Below, in pieces: positions 31,242-40,368 of a stretch of 64,000 nt of DNA. A model generated the notes under the pieces. The model was given only the letters and a program-made list of their open reading frames with translations, was not told the DNA's origin and searched no databases. The DNA is taken from NCBI GenBank assembly GCA_945862385.1, contig CAMAXV010000007.1, forward strand, positions 1 to 64,000. Reading direction: 5' to 3'. Each line of letters starts with the position of its first letter. Position 1 is the first letter of the stretch. Position numbers and translations under genes: made by a program. This DNA comes from Chitinophaga pinensis (GTDB taxonomy: Bacteria; Bacteroidota; Bacteroidia; Chitinophagales; Chitinophagaceae).

Positions 31242-32167
31242 GATAACGTTGCTGTTATGGTGATGCCTTTTTTATTCAAGCTGGTTACGTAAGTCCTGAA
31301 ATCAATTCCGATATTCCTGTAAATCTCCTGCATAACCTGTTCCACTTCCAATGCAGTCTGGTGGCTTTTACTCAGCATGAAAATCGATGGTCCGCTTCCT
31401 GAAATGCCTCCTCCAAGTGCACCCGCTTCCATACAGGCTTTTTTTACCTGATCGAAGCCGGGAATCAAAATGCTTCTGGCGGGCTCAATGATAACATCTT
31501 CCAGTGATCTGCCTATGAGCTCATGGTCTCCCTGCATCAAGCCGGCAACAAGGGCTGCAATGTTGCCCCATTGTTTGATGGCAAGTTTAAGGGGTACTTC
31601 CTTTTTCAGGATTTGTCTGGCATCCGAAGTGCGTACTTCTATTTGTGGATGAACAACGGTGATGAACATGGCCGGTGCATCAAGACTTACTACATCCAGG
31701 GGAAGGATAGAACGGATGAGCGAAACACCACCCAGCAAGCAGGGTGTGATGTTGTCTGCATGTTTCACTCCGCTGGCTACTTTTTCACCATACATGGCAA
31801 AGCGTATCAGGTCGTTGGTGCTGAAGTTTTTACCAAGCAGCTGATTGGCTGCAAATACAGCTCCTGCTGCGCTTGCAGCACTTGAGCCGAGTCCGCTTCC
31901 TGGCATTATTCTTTTATCGATAGTCAGTTTCATTCCCGGCGCGTCTGAAACTTGTTCCAACATGGCGAGCAGTGCTGCCCCTGCCACATTTTCTTCGGGT
32001 ATGGTTGGCAGTCCGAACCCATCGGCATGCTCAATCCTCAATCCCGGCTGATCCTGCAATTCAAGTGTCATCAAATCATAGGGTGCCTCCAGTGCCAGTC
32101 CGAGTACATCAAATCCGCATACCAGATTGGCAATGGTTGCAGGCGATTTTATGGTGATTTTTTTCAT
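31238..32167 (-). CDS. thrB: Homoserine kinase
   Basis: A 309-residue GHMP-family kinase that phosphorylates homoserine. The N-terminal SPATIANLVCGFDVLGLAL and the phosphate loop PGSGLGSSAASAAGAVFA near residues 87-104 are typical, and GGGISGSGPSIFML is the third GHMP motif. It lies 3 bases after the thrA-like gene and overlaps thrC by four bases (ATGA), so the three are co-translated. Confidence 0.95.
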   Translation of the reverse strand: MKKITIKSPATIANLVCGFDVLGLALEAPYDLMTLELQDQPGLRIEHADGFGLPTIPEENVAGAALLAMLEQVSDAPGMKLTIDKRIMPGSGLGSSAASAAGAVFAANQLLGKNFSTNDLIRFAMYGEKVASGVKHADNITPCLLGGVSLIRSILPLDVVSLDAPAMFITVVHPQIEVRTSDARQILKKEVPLKLAIKQWGNIAALVAGLMQGDHELIGRSLEDVIIEPARSILIPGFDQVKKACMEAGALGGGISGSGPSIFMLSKSHQTALEVEQVMQEIYRNIGIDFRTYVTSLNKKGITITATLS

Positions 32168-32170
32168 GGA

Positions 32171-34483
32171 TTACCTGTTTATTGTTCTGAGGATATCAGC
32201 AAATACACCACTTGCTGTTACTGCTGCGCCGGCTCCGGCTCCTTTAACCACAAGTGGCTGCGAAGGGTACCTTTCCGTGTAGAAAAGTACAATATTATCT
32301 TTGCCATATAGGTGATACATTTCACTTGATGGCTGAATGTGCTGGAGTCCAACACTTGCTTTGCCTCCAGCTAATGTTGCCACAAATTTCAGTTTGGCAT
32401 TTTCTTTTTCAGCCCCCTGAAGCAGGCTGCGAAAATCTGCTTCGTGTTTTTCCAGGGAAACATAAAAATCAGCAACAGAGCCTTCCAAGCAGGCTGAAGG
32501 CATAAATGCCTGGCATGCAATATCTTCCATCTCCATTACCAGCCCCGCTTCTCTTGCAAGAATCATGATTTTGCGCATCACGTCTGTACCACTCAGGTCA
32601 AGCCTGGGATCCGGTTCTGTATACCCTTCATCCTGTGCGGCTTTTACAACAGATGCAAAACTTTTTTTGCCATTATAGTTATTGAACACAAAATTCAATG
32701 TGCCACTCAAGACAGCTTCTATGCGCAGAACCTGGTCTCCGCTTTTTATGAGGTCATTCAGCGTGCCAATAACCGGAAGAGCCGCTCCAACATTGGTTTC
32801 AAAAAGAAACCTGCAATTGTATGCCAGTGCCAGCTGTTTCAACTCCCGGTATTTTTCATAACTGTCTGATGCTGCAATTTTATTGCAGGCTACCACAGAC
32901 ATTGATTTTTTCAGTAATCCGGCGTAGAGGTCAGGGATTTCTTTATTGGCTGTAACATCAACCAGAACAGAGTTGCGCAGGTTAAGCCTGATCATCTCGT
33001 TGGCAAACAAAGCAGCGTTTGCTTTTTCTCCGTTATTAAGCAGTTCTTCCCATCGCATTGGATCGATTCCTGCGGAATCAATACACATCTTCCTGCTGTT
33101 GGCGACGCCTGCAAGCACAATGCGGATATGTTGCCTTTCTGCCAGCATCTGGATCTGACTGGTGAGTTGCTCCATTAATTTTTTTCCTACGTTACCGGTA
33201 CCTGCAATGAAGAGGTTCACTTCTCTGAAAGTATGTTCAAAGAAAGCCTCGTGCAGTACATTTAAAGCCTTGGTGCGGTCAGTCTCCCGCACAACAGCTG
33301 AAATATTTCTTTCGTTGGATCCCTGTGCAATGGCTAGGATGTTGATACCGTTATTTCCCAGGGCTCCAAACATCCTGCCACTGATGCCCGGATGGTTGCG
33401 CATGTTTTCACCAATCAACTCAATTAAGGCAACTGGCGATTGATGCTGTATCGGTTTAATCACTCCCTTGCTGATCTCTGTTTCAAATGCTGCTGTCAGT
33501 GTTTCAGCTGCATTGTCACATTGGTCTTCTTGTACTGCAATACAAATCGCATGTTCAGATGCTCCTTGTGAGATGAGGCTGATATTTATTTGCCTGCTGA
33601 AGAGCGCAGCAAATACACGCTGGGCAAATCCGGCAACACCTATCATGCCGCTTCCTTCTATGCTGATGAGTGCATAACCTGAAACGGCAGTAATTCCAGT
33701 AACCATCCCTCTTTCCGGAATGCCTGAATTACCTGTTATGCTGGTCTGATATTCATCACGGGCTTTGACAGTTATATCAAGCTGATTTTTCCTCGCCCAG
33801 GCAATCAGGTCTGCTGAAATGCTGTTTGCTGTATGCCTTGATAATTCAATGGCTTCGTCGTGCGTGAGGAAGCCGATGTGTTTGGCATGTTTAACTGAAG
33901 TAGAATCTGCTGTCACAAAAGGTAATTCCTCTACCATGCAGGTAATCCGGGTCACTTTACCTGCGAGTTCATGGAAGGCGGGATGAAAATTATTCCGGTT
34001 GTCTGCCAGAATAATCAGTGTTGAAGCAGGTGTCCCTGAATTAAGTTCAGTGGTTGACGGAATTTCCAACGCCCTGCAGGCAGCATGGCAAAGCTGAACC
34101 ATGATCATCGCGGGTATTGAACTGATAAGCTGAAGTGTTTTAGCAGGACATTCACCCAGGAGCTGAATGCCTTTGCAGAGGTCATCAACATCATTGAATT
34201 GCTTTCGTATGTAGCTGAGGGTTGTTCCCTGATGGATGACTGGAACAATCTCACGGGCAAGCTGAAGGTATCCTGTTTCCAGGTCGGTGAGTAATGCCGA
34301 AAAATCAATATCTGCCTCAGCAGCACTTTGTGCAATAGCTGCCAACTTGTTTTCAGTTGAAAGCCTGCCTGTTATCAACAAAAGGCATCTGCTTTCCTGA
34401 AGCCGGATTGCTGATTGTTGTAAAAGCGTCATCATGCCTTTTGCATCTCCAAGCAATTCTCCTTTGATGTGGACTATATGCAT
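32171..34483 (-). CDS. thrA: ThrA-like protein: decayed aspartokinase domain fused to homoserine dehydrogenase
   Basis: A 770-residue protein, about 50 shorter than bifunctional ThrA. The homoserine dehydrogenase half is complete (LFIAGTGNVGKKLMEQL at about 424-440, NVGAALPVI, DPRLDLSGTDVMRKI). Two ACT-type regulatory segments (about 262-415) are also well kept. The kinase part is not: the ATP/aspartate motif KFGGTSV is replaced by HIKGELL. The GRGGSD region is missing and the segment corresponding to E. coli residues 180-260 is largely deleted. Only flanking landmarks such as LLGECPAK and LTHDEAIELS remain. It should work as a homoserine dehydrogenase with an allosteric pseudokinase; another aspartokinase must exist. 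Confidence 0.88.
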   Translation of the reverse strand: MHIVHIKGELLGDAKGMMTLLQQSAIRLQESRCLLLITGRLSTENKLAAIAQSAAEADIDFSALLTDLETGYLQLAREIVPVIHQGTTLSYIRKQFNDVDDLCKGIQLLGECPAKTLQLISSIPAMIMVQLCHAACRALEIPSTTELNSGTPASTLIILADNRNNFHPAFHELAGKVTRITCMVEELPFVTADSTSVKHAKHIGFLTHDEAIELSRHTANSISADLIAWARKNQLDITVKARDEYQTSITGNSGIPERGMVTGITAVSGYALISIEGSGMIGVAGFAQRVFAALFSRQINISLISQGASEHAICIAVQEDQCDNAAETLTAAFETEISKGVIKPIQHQSPVALIELIGENMRNHPGISGRMFGALGNNGINILAIAQGSNERNISAVVRETDRTKALNVLHEAFFEHTFREVNLFIAGTGNVGKKLMEQLTSQIQMLAERQHIRIVLAGVANSRKMCIDSAGIDPMRWEELLNNGEKANAALFANEMIRLNLRNSVLVDVTANKEIPDLYAGLLKKSMSVVACNKIAASDSYEKYRELKQLALAYNCRFLFETNVGAALPVIGTLNDLIKSGDQVLRIEAVLSGTLNFVFNNYNGKKSFASVVKAAQDEGYTEPDPRLDLSGTDVMRKIMILAREAGLVMEMEDIACQAFMPSACLEGSVADFYVSLEKHEADFRSLLQGAEKENAKLKFVATLAGGKASVGLQHIQPSSEMYHLYGKDNIVLFYTERYPSQPLVVKGAGAGAAVTASGVFADILRTINR

Positions 34484-34575
34484 AAAAAAAGTATAAGAAA
34501 AGTAATATGATTGTGATGAGCATTATTTTCTCTTTGCTGCTCAAAGCCGAAGCCCTTGGGTAATATGATGAAGTT

Positions 34576-34592
34576 CAACCCTTAACGGGTTG
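34576..34592 (-). promoter_or_regulatory. Leader hairpin at the stop codon of the thr leader peptide
   Basis: On the minus strand CAACCC pairs with GGGTTG across a 5-base loop that holds the leader stop codon. A ribosome stalled on the Thr codons would cover its 5' arm. GGGT can alternatively pair with ACCC 15 bases further on. A GC-rich terminator was not found, only ACTTTTTTT right before the thrA ATG. The mechanism is therefore open. Confidence 0.4.
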
Positions 34593-34662
34593 TTGTGCAG
34601 GTAGCAGTCGTTGCCTGTGTGAACAGGTTGGAATTTAAATGATATGTATGGACTGCGCTCAT
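34582..34662 (-). CDS. Thr-rich leader peptide of the thr operon
   Basis: A 26-residue frame located 98 bases before the thrA ATG. It starts MSAVHTYHLN and ends TQATTATCTTTR, with eight threonines, seven of them in the last twelve residues. This parallels E. coli thrL, where Thr and Ile codons control attenuation. Here there are no isoleucines, which fits an operon that reports only threonine supply. A TAATTTTG promoter box lies 15 bases upstream. The frame ends at a small hairpin. It is well supported by content and position, but the downstream RNA switch is not resolved. Confidence 0.75.
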   Translation of the reverse strand: MSAVHTYHLNSNLFTQATTATCTTTR

Positions 34663-34677
34663 TGATTTGTTAGAATA

Positions 34678-34685
34678 CAAAATTA
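34678..34685 (-). promoter_or_regulatory. -7 promoter box of the thr operon
   Basis: TAATTTTG on the minus strand matches TAnnTTTG exactly, 15 bases before the leader peptide ATG. No -33 TTTG at the normal distance was found. Confidence 0.5.
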
Positions 34686-34761
34686 AGCATTATTCTGTAA
34701 TTGTTGATTTTTATTTAATTTTACGTCAGGATTGCCGCCTTTTCCCTAATTAATTTCACAC

Positions 34762-37335
34762 ATGAGTACAAATTTATCAACTGAACTTTCGAGGTTCAAC
34801 AGTGAGGTTGGCATTCGTTACCAGCTGTATAACAGCCTATTTACTTCACTTCCATTTCACCGGATTGAGAAAACGGGTATCCTTTTATCACTTTTACTTT
34901 CAAATTGTGAGGAAGGATATAAAAGGAAAATGAGTCCCGATGAAATCCTGAAAGATTTTTTCAGCAGGCACACCGCATATACTTCAGAGCAACAGCAGCT
35001 TGATTTGCTGTTTCGCTTTGTGCAATATACGGAGCGTCAGGTGGTTCTTTTTGATGCCCTTGAAGATGCCGCTTTTCCGCGTTTGAATGATATGAAAGGT
35101 GCAGGTACACTTAAGCATTTGGAGACAGAAGTGACGCAGCATGGTAAAGAAAAGCAGCTCGAAAAAAAATTAAAAGATTTTTCTGTCCGCATGGTGCTTA
35201 CAGCTCATCCTACCCAGTTTTACCCTGGTTCAGTGTTGGGAATCATCAACGATATGGCAAGGGCTATTGCTGAGAATAACCTAAACCAGATTAATATTTT
35301 CCTGCAACAGCTGGGTAAAACACCTTTTTTCAAAAAACAAAAACCTACTCCTTATGATGAGGCAGTGAGCCTGATCTGGTACCTTGAGAATGTTTTTTAT
35401 CAGTCAAGCGGCCGGATTGTCAATACCCTTGTTTCCCAGTTCAGAGATTCATATAATGAGGAGAATCCGGTTATCCGAATGGGATTTTGGCCAGGTGGAG
35501 ACAGGGATGGGAACCCTTTTGTAACAGCAGATATAACTTTGAAAGTTGCAGAAGCATTGCGAGGTAGTATCATCAAATGTTATTACCTGGATATCCGTAA
35601 ATTAAGACGCAGACTCACTTTTGACGGGGTTGAAGTCCGCTTGCAAGAGCTGGAAAAAAAGCTATACGACAATATTTTTATTCCAGGATACCATGCAGAT
35701 CTTAAAGTATCCTACATCCTCGATCAGCTTAATGCTATCAGGGAGATTATAATCCACAGCCACAACGGACTTTTTCTGAACATGCTTGAATCACTGATTC
35801 ATAAAGTTCACCTGTTCGGACTTCATTTTGCCACACTTGACATCCGCCAGGATAGTTCAGTTCATGAGCGTGTCATTGGTGCTATCTGCCGGTGGCAGGG
35901 GAAGGGTAATTATGCAGCGCTTTCCACACCTGAAAAAATGGAGTGGCTTTCCTCGCTTGCTGAATCAGTTGATATACCGGAGGATGCTGATTTTATTGAA
36001 AAGGATACCATTGAAACAATCCGGGCAATACGTGCCATTCAGGACAGAAATGGTAGGCCGGGTTGCGACAGGTACATCATCAGTCAGTGTAACAGTGCGG
36101 TTGACATCCTTGAGGTATTCGGACTTTTTGTTGCTGCGGGTTGTAGGCGTGATGCCATTGCGGTAGATATCATTCCATTGTTTGAAACCATCGATGACCT
36201 TCGGAATGCCACAGATGTGATGCAGGAGTTGTATGCCTTTCCTGTTTACAGAGACCACCTGAAACGCAGGGGCAACAAGCAGACTGTCATGCTTGGGTTT
36301 AGTGATGGCACAAAGGATGGGGGTTACCTGATGGCCAACTACAGTATTTTCAAAGCGAAGAAAGAGTTATCAGCTATATCGGCCAAGTATGGACTTGAAG
36401 TAGTCTTTTTCGACGGACGTGGCGGACCGCCTGCAAGGGGTGGTGGTAAAACGCATAAGTTTTACGCTTCCATGGGAAGTGATATTGCCAACAAAGAAAT
36501 AGAACTTACCGTTCAGGGACAAACAGTCAGTTCTAACTTCGGTACAATCGATGCCGCTCAATTTAATATCGAGCAATTGATTCATGCGGGTTTGGGTAGT
36601 GAACTTTTTGGTACCGGAGCCAGTACTTTCAGTGCTCAGGAAGAAGAGTTACTCCAGGCTCTTGCTGAAGAAAGTCTGAAAGCATATGAGGCGCTGAAAA
36701 ATAATCCTTCATTCATGGAATACCTCACCCATGTGAGTCCGCTTCGGTTCTATGCCGCAACAAACATTGGCAGTCGCCCTGCTAAAAGAGGTGCCCAGGG
36801 TAAACTTACGCTGTCTGATCTCCGGGCTATTCCATTTGTAGGGGCATGGAGTCAACTAAAACAAAATGTAACCGGTTATTATGGCGTTGGCACTGCCTTG
36901 AGAACACTGGAGTCTCAGGGTATGATGCCTGAATTGCGTGCCTTATATGCCAGGTCTGCTTTCTTCAGAACATTGATGGACAACTGTGAAATGGCGATGA
37001 AAAAATGCTTTTTCCCGCTAACAGCATTTCTTAGGGATCATCCGCTGTATGGTGAGTTGTGGCGGGATATACAAGAGGAATACGCGCTTTCAAAGCGATA
37101 TGTGATGATGTTATCCGGAAAAACTGAATTGATGGAAAATTATCCGATAGACCAGCTTTCTATTCAGATGCGGGAGAAGATTGTTTTACCGCTACTCACC
37201 ATTCAACAGTTTGCAATTTCTAGAGTCAGGGAGATGGAGGAAAAAAATCTGCCTGAAACACTGCGCAATAGTTATGAGAAACTGGTGATGCGCTGCTCTT
37301 TTGGTATTATCAACGCAGGACGAAATTCAGCCTGA
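34762..37335 (+). CDS. ppc: Phosphoenolpyruvate carboxylase
   Basis: An 857-residue enzyme that carboxylates PEP to oxaloacetate, refilling the TCA cycle and feeding aspartate-family synthesis. It has the catalytic LTAHPT, GFWPGGDRDGNPFV, the arginine-rich loop FDGRGGPPARGGGKTHKF, and SNFGTIDAAQFNIEQL. The C-terminus ends NAGRNSA, where many family members end in RNTG; the conserved Arg-Asn is present, so PEP and inhibitor binding are probably kept. Length is near normal (E. coli 883). It is divergent from the threonine operon, 99 bases from the leader peptide start. A terminator follows. Confidence 0.95.
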   Translation: MSTNLSTELSRFNSEVGIRYQLYNSLFTSLPFHRIEKTGILLSLLLSNCEEGYKRKMSPDEILKDFFSRHTAYTSEQQQLDLLFRFVQYTERQVVLFDALEDAAFPRLNDMKGAGTLKHLETEVTQHGKEKQLEKKLKDFSVRMVLTAHPTQFYPGSVLGIINDMARAIAENNLNQINIFLQQLGKTPFFKKQKPTPYDEAVSLIWYLENVFYQSSGRIVNTLVSQFRDSYNEENPVIRMGFWPGGDRDGNPFVTADITLKVAEALRGSIIKCYYLDIRKLRRRLTFDGVEVRLQELEKKLYDNIFIPGYHADLKVSYILDQLNAIREIIIHSHNGLFLNMLESLIHKVHLFGLHFATLDIRQDSSVHERVIGAICRWQGKGNYAALSTPEKMEWLSSLAESVDIPEDADFIEKDTIETIRAIRAIQDRNGRPGCDRYIISQCNSAVDILEVFGLFVAAGCRRDAIAVDIIPLFETIDDLRNATDVMQELYAFPVYRDHLKRRGNKQTVMLGFSDGTKDGGYLMANYSIFKAKKELSAISAKYGLEVVFFDGRGGPPARGGGKTHKFYASMGSDIANKEIELTVQGQTVSSNFGTIDAAQFNIEQLIHAGLGSELFGTGASTFSAQEEELLQALAEESLKAYEALKNNPSFMEYLTHVSPLRFYAATNIGSRPAKRGAQGKLTLSDLRAIPFVGAWSQLKQNVTGYYGVGTALRTLESQGMMPELRALYARSAFFRTLMDNCEMAMKKCFFPLTAFLRDHPLYGELWRDIQEEYALSKRYVMMLSGKTELMENYPIDQLSIQMREKIVLPLLTIQQFAISRVREMEEKNLPETLRNSYEKLVMRCSFGIINAGRNSA

Positions 37336-37360
37336 TCAGGCTTTACAAAGCATTTATATC

Positions 37361-37396
37361 AACCATCTTCCCAGAATCAGGAAGATGGTTTTTTTA
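37361..37396 (+). terminator. Intrinsic terminator after ppc
   Basis: AACCATCTTCC (37361-37371) pairs perfectly with GGAAGATGGTT (37380-37390) and is followed by a T run. Its last bases touch the 3' end of the convergent DUF2165 gene. Confidence 0.9.
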
Positions 37397-37888
37397 TTCT
37401 GAAATCAATAATGAGAGATACGTCAGCATAAAAAATGTGATGATGCGGTCAGCACTGCCCAAGCCGTTCCACGACTGACTCTGCCACATGCTGAACCATT
37501 CCCCTCCAATGACCATAAATCCGATAAACCAAAGTAAAATGCCAATAGAAATACCTGTGTATGCATTTTTCTTAGCTACCTGAAACGTATCAGACTCCGA
37601 TTTGATAGCTCTGATAAGCGCATATGCTCCGCTGAGAAGAAAGAAAGCCATGATTGCTTCAGTGGCAATGATGGCGATGTAAGCGATGTGATGAATCAGG
37701 GGATGATGCATTGACCTGTATGTTGCCGTGCTGTTTGGGAATAAGGTATCCATCATCAGCACATGTCTCACAAACTCAAAGTTGGTGCCATAGTCAGTCA
37801 TGTTTCCAAATGCTATCACCAGGCTAAGGAGTCCGCAACCTGTTGTGGCAAGGGTTACACCCAAACGGGCTTGAAAGGATTTTTTCAT
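37394..37888 (-). CDS. DUF2165-family small integral membrane protein
   Basis: A 164-residue protein with four predicted membrane helices. The conserved family segment between helices 1 and 2 reads NMTDYGTNFEFVRHVLMMDT. Further histidines are in SMHHPLIHHIAY, and the C-terminal GGEWFSMWQSQSWNG is also typical of the DUF2165 family. Its function is not known. It lies 27 bases downstream of the MgtC-like gene on the same strand, so they may share a transcript. Confidence 0.82.
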   Translation of the reverse strand: MKKSFQARLGVTLATTGCGLLSLVIAFGNMTDYGTNFEFVRHVLMMDTLFPNSTATYRSMHHPLIHHIAYIAIIATEAIMAFFLLSGAYALIRAIKSESDTFQVAKKNAYTGISIGILLWFIGFMVIGGEWFSMWQSQSWNGLGSADRIITFFMLTYLSLLISE

Positions 37889-37915
37889 GTATTTTATTTT
37901 GCGGATGAAATGAAC

Positions 37916-38374
37916 TCAATCATGGCAATGGTCTCGGTGTAATCTGTCTTCAAACTTTTCAAACAACCAGGTTATAAAAACAAGGAAAAGGGTTACAATA
38001 ACCGGAATCAAATACATATTGCTGCCAATGAGTATACTGATACCGCTCATGGCCCAGATGAATGCCGCGGTAGTTACGCCAGTAACCTTTTGATCTGATT
38101 TTACTATTGCACCTGCTCCTAAAAAGCCTATCCCTGTTGCAATCTGTCCGATAATCCGGGTTGGATCGATATTGGGCATTTTTTCTGAAATATAGAATCC
38201 GATTGAGCTATACAAGGTGCAACCCACGCAAATCAGTATAAGCGTTCTTATGCCAGCAGGCTTATGCCTTTTCTCCCTGCCATATCCAACAATCCCACCA
38301 CAAATTGTTGCAGTCAGCATTTGAGGTAACAACCTGTTGAACATGAAATCGTATTCGTTCGTGAAAATTTCCAT
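37916..38374 (-). CDS. MgtC/SapB-family membrane protein
   Basis: A 152-residue protein with about four membrane helices in the first 120 residues. The family core is complete: GGIVGYGREKRHKPAGIRTLI, RIIGQIATGIGFLGAGAIVKS, and VTGVTTAAFIWAMSGISI. It lacks the C-terminal regulatory domain of long MgtC proteins and ends in a charged tail rich in His and Asp. Such proteins affect magnesium or phosphate homeostasis; the exact role here is unknown. Confidence 0.88.
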   Translation of the reverse strand: MEIFTNEYDFMFNRLLPQMLTATICGGIVGYGREKRHKPAGIRTLILICVGCTLYSSIGFYISEKMPNIDPTRIIGQIATGIGFLGAGAIVKSDQKVTGVTTAAFIWAMSGISILIGSNMYLIPVIVTLFLVFITWLFEKFEDRLHRDHCHD

Positions 38375-38478
38375 TTAGCAGTTTTTCGTTTATCCTAAAG
38401 TAAAAATATGAAGTTAGTGATTTACAAGTACTGCCTAGAGTCCACAAATGTCTTTATCTTTATTAAAATTTTGTTTTT

Positions 38479-38814
38479 ATGAATATTTTTGTCGCCGGAC
38501 TTCCTTACGATCTTGATGATGCTGAACTCATGGAGATCTTTGAAAAGTTTGGACAGGTGAAAACTGCCAAAGTGGCCATGGATAAGGAAACAGGAAAAAG
38601 CAGGGGCTTCGGTTTCGTTGATATGCCTGTTCGCGAAGAAGCCATGGACGCCATTGAAAATCTCAATGATATTAACCTGGGAAAAAAGCCACTTGTAGTA
38701 AAGGCTGCAGAAGACAGGCCACCAAGTGGTGGTGGTGGAAACCGCAGGCCACCCGGAGGTGGTTATGGCGGCGGCAGTGGTGGTTACAGCGGCGGCGGCG
38801 GATATCGGAGGTAA
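38479..38814 (+). CDS. Single-RRM RNA-binding protein with Gly-rich tail
   Basis: A 111-residue protein. Residues 1-75 form one RNA recognition motif with RNP2 (IFVAGL) and RNP1 (KSRGFGFVDM), so it binds single-stranded RNA. Residues 82-111 are a tail of Gly, Arg, Pro, Ser and Tyr, as in cold-shock type RRM proteins of Cyanobacteria and Bacteroidota. The tail DNA is GC-rich compared with its surroundings because of glycine codons. Probable roles are cold adaptation and RNA chaperoning (inference from family). It stands alone between divergent and unrelated genes. Confidence 0.92.
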   Translation: MNIFVAGLPYDLDDAELMEIFEKFGQVKTAKVAMDKETGKSRGFGFVDMPVREEAMDAIENLNDINLGKKPLVVKAAEDRPPSGGGGNRRPPGGGYGGGSGGYSGGGGYRR

Positions 38815-38864
38815 ACGCATTCAGTTTTTCCTTAAAAATTTTCAGTTGTTTCAACTGATTACAA

Positions 38865-40308
38865 ATGCTTGTATTCTCGTTTCTGATAACCCAGTTATTT
38901 TACCTGATTCCTGGGTTTCGGGAGATGCAGGATTCAGATAAACAGGTACAGGTCAAATTAAAGCCAAATATCATCCTGCTAATGAGTGATGATCAGGGTT
39001 ATGGTGAAGTTGGATATTATGGCCACCCAGTACTTAAAACTCCACATCTTGACGAGCTGTCTAGGTCAGGACTCAGATTAGACAGATTTTATGCAGGCGC
39101 TCCGGTATGTTCGCCAACCAGAAGTAGTGTGCTAACTGGCAGGACAAACGACCGGTCTGCAGTTTACTCGGTTGGGTATCCTATGAGATTGCAGGAGAAG
39201 ACCATTGCGCAAGTACTTCAAAAGAATGGATACCGTACGGCACATTTTGGAAAATGGCACCTTGACGGTTTAAAAGGTCCAGGTAGGTGCTCCTGTTCTT
39301 ACGACTGATAAACGGAATCCAGGAATTTTTGGCTTTGAATACTGGCTTTCTTCAACCAACTATTTTGATGCCAATCCATTGTTAAGCAGGAATGGCATTT
39401 TTGAGTCTTTTGCCGGAAATACCTCTGATTTGCTTGTTAGTGAAGCACTAAACCATTTAGAGTCAGAAAACAAGAACGATAAACCTGTATTTCTGGTAAT
39501 CTGGCTTAGCAGTCCACACAGTCCATGGCAGGCTGATAACAAATACTTTAAAGAATTTAAGACGCTTGATTCGTCTACAGCCAATCATTATGGTGAAATT
39601 GTAGAAGTAGATCATGCCATAGGAAAACTGCGAAGCGGGTTAAGGAAACTTGGAATTGCTGATAATACTATCCTATGGTTTAATGGAGACAATGGTGGCG
39701 TCAAAGACTTTGGGAGCGCTGCAGTAGGCGGATTAAGGGGCTTTAAGGGGGATGTTTACGAGGGTGGTATCAGGGTGCCATGTATTATTGAATGGCCCGG
39801 AAAGATTATTCCCCGAATTTCATCATTTCCATCAGTCACGATGGATATTTATCCCACTATCCTGGATATTCTGGATCTGCCTCAGGAATCTGAGGATTAT
39901 CCAATGGACGGCATAAGTCTAAAAGGTTTATTTACGGGGGATGTACCTCAAAGGCTGAAGCCCATAGGCTTCAGGTACCAAGGGAAAGCCGCATTTATTG
40001 ATGGACATATGAAGCTGGTGAAAGCTAAAGCCAGAAACAATGCTTTTGAAATGTTTGATCTTGTCACTGATCCACTTGAAACAAAAAATCTTTTTGCAAG
40101 TCATCCTGAAATCTCAGCCAGGCTTGTTACAGCATTTGAGCAATGGAACATATCTGTAGAACGCAGTATTAAGGGTAATGACTAGAAAGGAGGATTAGCA
40201 AGTCCTGACCCGGCTCCGGCATTCTGGAAAGATGCCGAAGCATACAAGCCGTTCATGCCTTTCTTGTTATCAAGACCTGAATATAAAAGGGAGAATGCAG
40301 AGAATTGA
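38865..40308 (+). pseudogene. Sulfatase (S1 family), disrupted by a frameshift and an in-frame stop
   Basis: A formylglycine sulfatase with two lesions. The first part (38865-39308) has a signal-like N-terminus, [16 protein letters not shown] and the CSPTR active-site motif (Cys82), and stops after [12 protein letters not shown]. The frame then shifts by one extra base near 39285 (ggtAggt) and continues as [20 protein letters not shown]. It runs to a TAG at 40183-40185 in the second frame. The same frame continues past it with KGGLASPDPAPAFWKDAEAY to a TGA at 40306-40308, which looks like the normal C-terminus. Two independent breaks make a pseudogene more likely than sequencing error. First member of the sulfatase locus. 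Confidence 0.8.
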
Positions 40309-40350
40309 ATTGTAAGTGTAAGGTATATTGAGATAAGCATGTTTTGCTAT

Positions 40351-40368
40351 TTCGAAATCGATTTCGAA
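40351..40368. promoter_or_regulatory. 18-base perfect palindrome, probable operator
   Basis: TTCGAAATCGATTTCGAA is identical to its reverse complement. A central CG with AAAT/ATTT flanks is typical of LacI-family operators that control sugar-use genes. It lies 82 bases before the heparinase-like gene. No regulator gene is seen nearby. Confidence 0.5.

Noticed and set aside
34542-34558. Hairpin with a TTCG loop before thrA
   Set aside because: The stem is short with a bulge and wobble pair, and no T run follows, so it is not a terminator; it may be part of the leader fold.
37330-37341. GCCTGATCAGGC palindrome at the end of ppc
   Set aside because: It lies around the stop codon inside coding sequence and is followed by a separate true terminator; probably chance.
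38842-38858. Inverted repeat TCAGTTG-TTT-CAACTGA between the RRM gene and the sulfatase pseudogene
   Set aside because: No T run follows on the plus strand, so not a clear terminator; operator function cannot be supported from one copy.
39270-39300. Programmed frameshifting in the sulfatase gene
   Set aside because: There is no slippery heptamer or clear stimulatory structure at the shift (ggtAggt), and a second lesion (TAG) occurs downstream, so decay or error is simpler.
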